Of a stretch of 64,000 bases of DNA, positions 62,301-64,000 are shown piece by piece. The translations under genes and the position numbers were made by a program. The stretch spans positions 12,896,192 to 12,960,191 of the forward strand of contig OY848917.1 in assembly GCA_963693285.1 (NCBI GenBank), written 5' to 3'. Position 1 is the stretch's first letter. Every line of letters starts with the position of its first letter. The notes below the pieces were generated by a model, which was given only the letters and a program-made list of their open reading frames with translations, was not told the DNA's origin and did no database searches. This DNA is from Xestospongia muta (lineage: Eukaryota > Porifera > Demospongiae > Haplosclerida > Petrosiidae).

Positions 62301-62335
62301 AGAAATTATATCTCATCAATTCATCATCTTAACAG
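32120..62335 (+). CDS. Ankyrin-repeat Roc-COR (Roco-like) GTPase gene, 3' end outside window
   Basis: Eighteen exons join in a single frame of 3,652 coding bases: 32120-32155, 33190-33282, ten module exons between 35390 and 54061, 54951-55049, 56089-56190, 56566-56658, 56925-57023, 60058-62127 and 62266-62335. All introns are GT-AG and all but the one beginning at 62336 are phase 0. Most internal exons are 99 bases, one 33-residue ankyrin repeat each. The last two carry a Roc GTPase and COR-like region. Ankyrin repeats give protein binding; Roc-COR proteins (LRRK, DAPK1, MASL1 relatives) are GTP-regulated, often dimeric signalling scaffolds. The start ATG (AAACATGGC, good context) follows an acceptor TTTTCTTTAG, so a non-coding exon lies upstream. 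A C-terminal effector domain, if any, lies beyond the window. No stops or frameshifts occur in any exon, so the gene looks functional. Confidence 0.85.
33190..33282 (+). CDS. Ankyrin-Roc gene, exon with a first ankyrin half-repeat
   Basis: Encodes SLIQCSKKGDLSGIKVALSR then GADVNATDF, the second-helix and loop end of an ankyrin repeat. It closely resembles the exon at 56566 (KGDVEGIRDALSRGANVN), suggesting an old duplication of a larger block. Confidence 0.85.
33283..35389 (+). other. Intron of the ankyrin-Roc gene
   Basis: No further exon identified. A GATGG-starting segment after an AG near 34,277 runs into a stop with no donor. Confidence 0.6.
35390..35488 (+). CDS. Module 1 ankyrin exon IGW
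   Basis: A 33-residue ankyrin repeat: IGWAALHYASFEGNTYIVEV, then NNNADINIVTE. Phase 0 at both ends. Most diverged of the five IGW exons (NTY where others have HTN or HTK). Confidence 0.9.
35920..36180 (+). repeat. Module 1 minisatellite, about 2-3 monomers
   Basis: TAG-GAG-GTAAGTGC at about 35,930, a monomer lacking the splice-like core, and a diverged final monomer with TAG-TTG-GTAAGTG at about 36,170. Confidence 0.75.
36686..36784 (+). CDS. Module 1 ankyrin exon EGS
   Basis: A 33-residue ankyrin repeat: EGSTPVMLAAKNGHKDVVLI, then KKGANLEVLNK. Identical in sequence to the module 2 exon. Confidence 0.9.
37202..37300 (+). CDS. Module 2 ankyrin exon IGW
   Basis: A 33-residue repeat with FEGHTNIVEVLVNHNVD, phase 0. 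Confidence 0.9.
37690..38712 (+). repeat. Module 2 minisatellite, about 7 monomers of 143 bp
   Basis: Splice-like cores (TAG, three bases, GTAAGT or GTAAAT) at about 37,741, 37,885, 38,026, 38,171, 38,312 and 38,455. A final diverged TAG-TTG-GTAAGTG follows at about 38,704. Confidence 0.85.
39221..39319 (+). CDS. Module 2 ankyrin exon EGS
   Basis: A 33-residue repeat identical to the module 1 EGS exon. Confidence 0.9.
39737..39835 (+). CDS. Module 3 ankyrin exon IGW
   Basis: Differs from module 2 by one visible substitution (HTK for HTN). Phase 0. Confidence 0.9.
40225..49795 (+). repeat. Expanded intronic minisatellite, roughly 65-70 monomers of 143 bp
   Basis: A near-continuous tandem array. 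Spacing between consecutive cores was measured as 143 bases (43,692, 43,835, 43,978, 44,121). Each monomer has a pyrimidine-rich CCAATGTTTCCTTTTTATTT block, TTGCTTTTCTC, GATGCTGTGATTACTTGTG, a CCCTTTACAATATAATAG end, three variable bases, then GTAAGTGC. Copy number is estimated from length divided by unit. Sequence variants recur as blocks (see findings), so the array grew by multi-monomer duplication. No coding frame runs through it. Confidence 0.92.
50303..50401 (+). CDS. Module 3 ankyrin exon EGS
   Basis: A 33-residue repeat with NGHKGVVLILTQKGANLQVF; the module 1 and 2 copies read KDVVLILTKKGANLEVL. Phase 0. Confidence 0.9.
50820..50918 (+). CDS. Module 4 ankyrin exon IGW
   Basis: A 33-residue repeat, VNHNADINIVTK end, phase 0. 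Confidence 0.9.
51310..51975 (+). repeat. Module 4 minisatellite, about 5 monomers, truncated
   Basis: Cores TAG-TTT-GTAAGT, TAG-AGG-GTAAGT, TAG-GAG-GTAAGT, TAG-TTT-GTAAGT and TAG-GAG-GTAAGT. The last monomer breaks off after TTTTTATT and joins directly to the intron segment starting GGAAGCCTTCTC, so the diverged final monomer seen in other modules is deleted. Confidence 0.8.
52389..52487 (+). CDS. Module 4 ankyrin exon EGS
   Basis: A 33-residue repeat with LAAKKGHKDVVLILTQKG, phase 0. Confidence 0.9.
52906..53004 (+). CDS. Module 5 ankyrin exon IGW
   Basis: A 33-residue repeat with IGWSALHYASSEGHTK, phase 0. Confidence 0.9.
53170..53500 (+). repeat. Module 5 minisatellite, about 3 monomers
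   Basis: Cores TAG-GGG-GTAAGT and TAG-TTT-GTAAGT. In the final diverged monomer the donor has become ATAAGT (TAG-TTG-ATAAGT), so its GT is lost. Confidence 0.8.
53963..54061 (+). CDS. Module 5 ankyrin exon EGS
   Basis: A 33-residue repeat with LAAKKGHKDVVLILTQKG and LEVLNK. The acceptor is GTATTAG, one T shorter than in the other modules. Confidence 0.9.
54951..55049 (+). CDS. Ankyrin-Roc gene, ankyrin exon DGK
   Basis: DGKTVLYISCYEGHNKIVQV then DAGMKVNVPDK. A single-copy 33-residue ankyrin repeat outside the duplicated block, phase 0. Confidence 0.9.
56089..56190 (+). CDS. Ankyrin-Roc gene, ankyrin exon YGR
   Basis: YGRTALHAAYWTKNDVIMKM then VDANATNEEAVQA. A 34-residue ankyrin repeat, phase 0. 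Confidence 0.88.
56314..56355. repeat. TA dinucleotide microsatellite
   Basis: About 40 bases of alternating TA in the intron following the YGR exon. Confidence 0.9.
56566..56658 (+). CDS. Ankyrin-Roc gene, exon DNF
   Basis: DNFLLESLRKGDVEGIRDAL then SRGANVNIGNN. A 31-residue exon paralogous to the one at 33190, starting a second ankyrin set. Phase 0. Confidence 0.88.
56925..57023 (+). CDS. Ankyrin-Roc gene, ankyrin exon DGQ
   Basis: DGQTALYIASENGNNECVQL then ANPNIADS. A 33-residue ankyrin repeat, phase 0. Confidence 0.9.
57083..57832. repeat. Direct duplication inside an intron, about 255-base unit
   Basis: Segments at about 57,083-57,332 and 57,572-57,832 share TGTCCTAAAATGTTTTA, CATTCTGTTACATTTAT, TATCAATGAATG, GAGTCAGTCAA and ATGGTTTGTAGC. 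They have diverged by roughly a fifth. Confidence 0.65.
58381..58416. repeat. Hairpin CTAGACCTTCTT / AAGAAGGGTCTAG
   Basis: An imperfect inverted repeat with a short loop, resembling the perfect hairpin at 26155-26203 (both arms begin CTAGACC). Possibly ends of related short elements. Confidence 0.55.
58560..58765. repeat. Dispersed repeat C, copy 2
   Basis: Partner of 31560-31765: TATAAACAAGATA, TCCAGAATCTGGGTAGT, GATTGGTCAATTCAAATGTA, CAAAGTGAGAGGT in the same order and orientation. Confidence 0.5.
59475..59650 (+). pseudogene. hAT transposase C-terminal (dimerisation) fragment
   Basis: The frame reads LAHVAQDNLFIPASLTSVER then VF. After a frame change it continues AWYSSRGRRSQMADTNLENE. 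This is the hATC pattern (IPASSxxSERVFS, then a basic RRS segment and helical end). It lies in the intron before the Roc exon and is unrelated to that gene. Confidence 0.65.
59691..59836. repeat. Tandem repeat, 40-bp unit, about 3.5 copies
   Basis: The unit ACTAACTATAACTAACTAAA plus (A/G)TTATTCCACTGGCAGAAAA is repeated with almost no change. ACTAACTA-type sequence also fills about 59,160-59,390 on the other side of the hAT fragment. Confidence 0.85.
60058..62127 (+). CDS. Ankyrin-Roc gene, large exon: last ankyrin repeat, Roc GTPase, COR-like region
   Basis: 690 codons, phase 0 at both ends (acceptor TTTCTATAG, donor GTAAGT). It begins FGNTPLHVACMGCHGDVVKS (ankyrin) and NRHNQTAMELVY. The GTPase follows: P-loop GNTGAGKSS at 60292-60318, DLAG switch-II motif at 60463-60474, and GSRLDE at about 60670-60687 in the place of NKxD, as in many Roc domains. 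Then comes a COR-like region with LLEFLTTLSDKGLILFLKS, WIVIDRATLIHEVNGVLFAP and SILQKLFPKHNTDMLIGFLR. In Roco proteins this tandem forms a GTP-dependent dimerising switch. The G4 change may weaken guanine specificity. No damage seen. Confidence 0.9.
62266..62335 (+). CDS. Ankyrin-Roc gene, exon after COR region
   Basis: Encodes DLADPPLNEDDIEIISHQFI then ILT, ending at GTCAGC in phase 1, the first non-zero phase of the gene. It probably begins a linker to a C-terminal domain outside the window. Confidence 0.7.
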
Positions 62336-64000
62336 GTCAGCTAGTGTATAGTATTTGTGACTCATAAGTATTGGTTATAGCCAACTTTTGGGGTGTATTG
62401 CAGATACAATGTGCTGTGTAGTAAAACAAATACAAGGATTATGTCACAGCATATGCTATATGTGTAATGCAATTCAATGTAGGTTGAGCTATAATGTGCT
62501 AATGGCTTGATGGTATAGAAAATCAAAGTGATATCATATTCTAGTATTTGTTGATCTCAGTACTATATCTGTATACAAATGTCATTTATCAAGTCTAAGC
62601 ACCTCATCAATACTTTGAGCTTCTATGTTATTATGTCACCATTTGTTTTATTATTTAATATCTAATATGTGCATTTGTCTAAAATAGTATAAAATCATTA
62701 AAACTAGTTTTACACAGCAATTATGTAATTAATTCAACACATTTAACTCTGTCTCAAAATATTGAATAAATAAAAACTAAGAGTTCAGTAGACAAGGTAT
62801 ATCTTATAACTATAGATTTTAAAAATTTTTAGACTAATTTTGTTGTCATAATGTCCAACAATATCATAGAAAGTTAAATAACTTGTTAATCCATTGAAAA
62901 CTATTCCACTAAACTTTATTTTGTTGGCTGTTTTGTATTTTTCTGAAAAACACTAACAGCAATGATAAAAAGTACATACAGTACATTATCAGTTGAGTTA
63001 GCTATTTCTGACTTGATAGCACATCCATACTGACAAATTATACACTGTGATATTGTTATAAATCATTATAAATTATAGTAATGCTATCTATATTCAAAGC
63101 ACATGACATTAGCAAATTTATAATTCAAATTAAAACAAAGTGAATGAAAACAACTAAAATACTGAACCATTGCTACAGTATATAGTATTGTCAAACGTTA
63201 CAATGATTATTAGTTTGTCAAGCCACCACTGAGAATTTGCTCAAAAAACTATAACAAAAACACAAAAGATTTTGTCTATTCTTAGCTTTATACAATGGCA
63301 ATCTTGTGCTAAGCCACAGGTGTACATAGCAACAGCTTATTACCAGTGTGCTATTATGTTAGATACCAGGTAAACAAATATATAAATATTTCTAGAACGG
63401 CTTCCAATTTTTCATCCAAATAAGGTCTGTTAAAATTGTACAGATTTAGTGATGATCTGAGTGAATGTGAGCATATATAGCTGTGCACCTGTTTATTATG
63501 AGATTGTAGTCATGGAATTACAACCAATAAAGCCTTGATTAAGGTAGTTATCTTGAGGACATTTATCAATGGTTTTGTATAACTTTAGATAGAATTTAAC
63601 TTTTGTATAACTTTTAATGGCAATTAGAATATCGTGCAATGCACAATCATACTTCCTCAAAATACTTCTTCAAAAAGTGGCCTCCCCTGCCTTCCATTTT
63701 TATTAAAATAAACATGGCCCTCAAAACCCTGCAAATAATTTTCTTCATTCAAACTTTTTAATTGTTTACTAATAAATAAAATGTACATGATGTCTTACAT
63801 CAAAATAAACACCATTCTCAAAATAGTAGCCTCTCCTCAGATAGGTCATCAAAACAAGGCAATCACAGCTACTAGACCTATTCAAGGAAATATGGTATTA
63901 TGAATGTGTCATCATGATGTAGTAGTATATATCATACATGCCTTTATTGCTTCATAATGAGGCTACATGATCATCCCTATATATATATATATATATATAT
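62336..64000 (+). other. Intron of the ankyrin-Roc gene to window end
   Basis: No convincing exon was seen. The window ends in a TA dinucleotide run from about 63,979. Confidence 0.45.

Noticed and set aside
63979..64000. Terminal TA repeat as a functional element
   Set aside because: A simple dinucleotide microsatellite cut by the window edge; similar runs occur at 56314 and 9930.

Overview
This is an AT-rich eukaryotic (animal) window. It has spliced genes with consensus GT-AG introns, some only about 50 bases long. A TRIM-NHL gene, an ankyrin-Roc-COR GTPase gene, a cupredoxin-type surface protein and many decayed transposons together suggest an early-branching invertebrate, most likely a demosponge such as Amphimedon. 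That assignment is inference; no organism-specific marker was matched.

Layout. The left edge (1-1,360, minus) holds two linked coding exons of an unrecognised gene and a frameshifted fragment resembling a CLASP TOG domain. From 5,924 to 8,200 (plus) lies an intronless TRIM-NHL gene broken by one in-frame TGA. From 10,704 to 12,049 (plus) is a five-exon gene for a cupredoxin-like, membrane-anchored protein whose first exon is not found. From 14,397 to 17,834 (plus) there is a ghost copy of the spliceosomal GTPase EFTUD2/Snu114, still in exon order but full of stops and frameshifts, with a hAT-type transposase fragment (minus) nested in it. From 19,080 to 28,230 the window is a transposon graveyard: a Plavaka/CACTA-like transposase arranged head to head with a second copy of its tail, a non-LTR retrotransposon with a PHD finger, a decayed 2A-like motif and a deleted reverse transcriptase core, and a RecQ-like helicase fragment between duplicated segments.

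The right half is one large gene (plus, from about 32,120 past 62,335). It codes for ankyrin repeats, essentially one repeat per exon and all introns before the last in phase 0, followed by a 690-codon exon carrying a Roc GTPase and a COR-like region. A two-exon ankyrin module has been duplicated in tandem five times (35,390-54,061). Inside each module's intron sits a minisatellite of about 143 bp, present in 2-7 copies in four modules but expanded to roughly 65-70 copies (about 9.5 kb) in the third.

The most unusual observation is that nearly every minisatellite monomer carries a 3' splice-site-like TAG, exactly three bases, then a near-perfect 5' splice site GTAAGT. The intron therefore contains dozens of potential 3-nt, frame-preserving microexons or recursive-splicing points. 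Whether they are used cannot be told from DNA alone.
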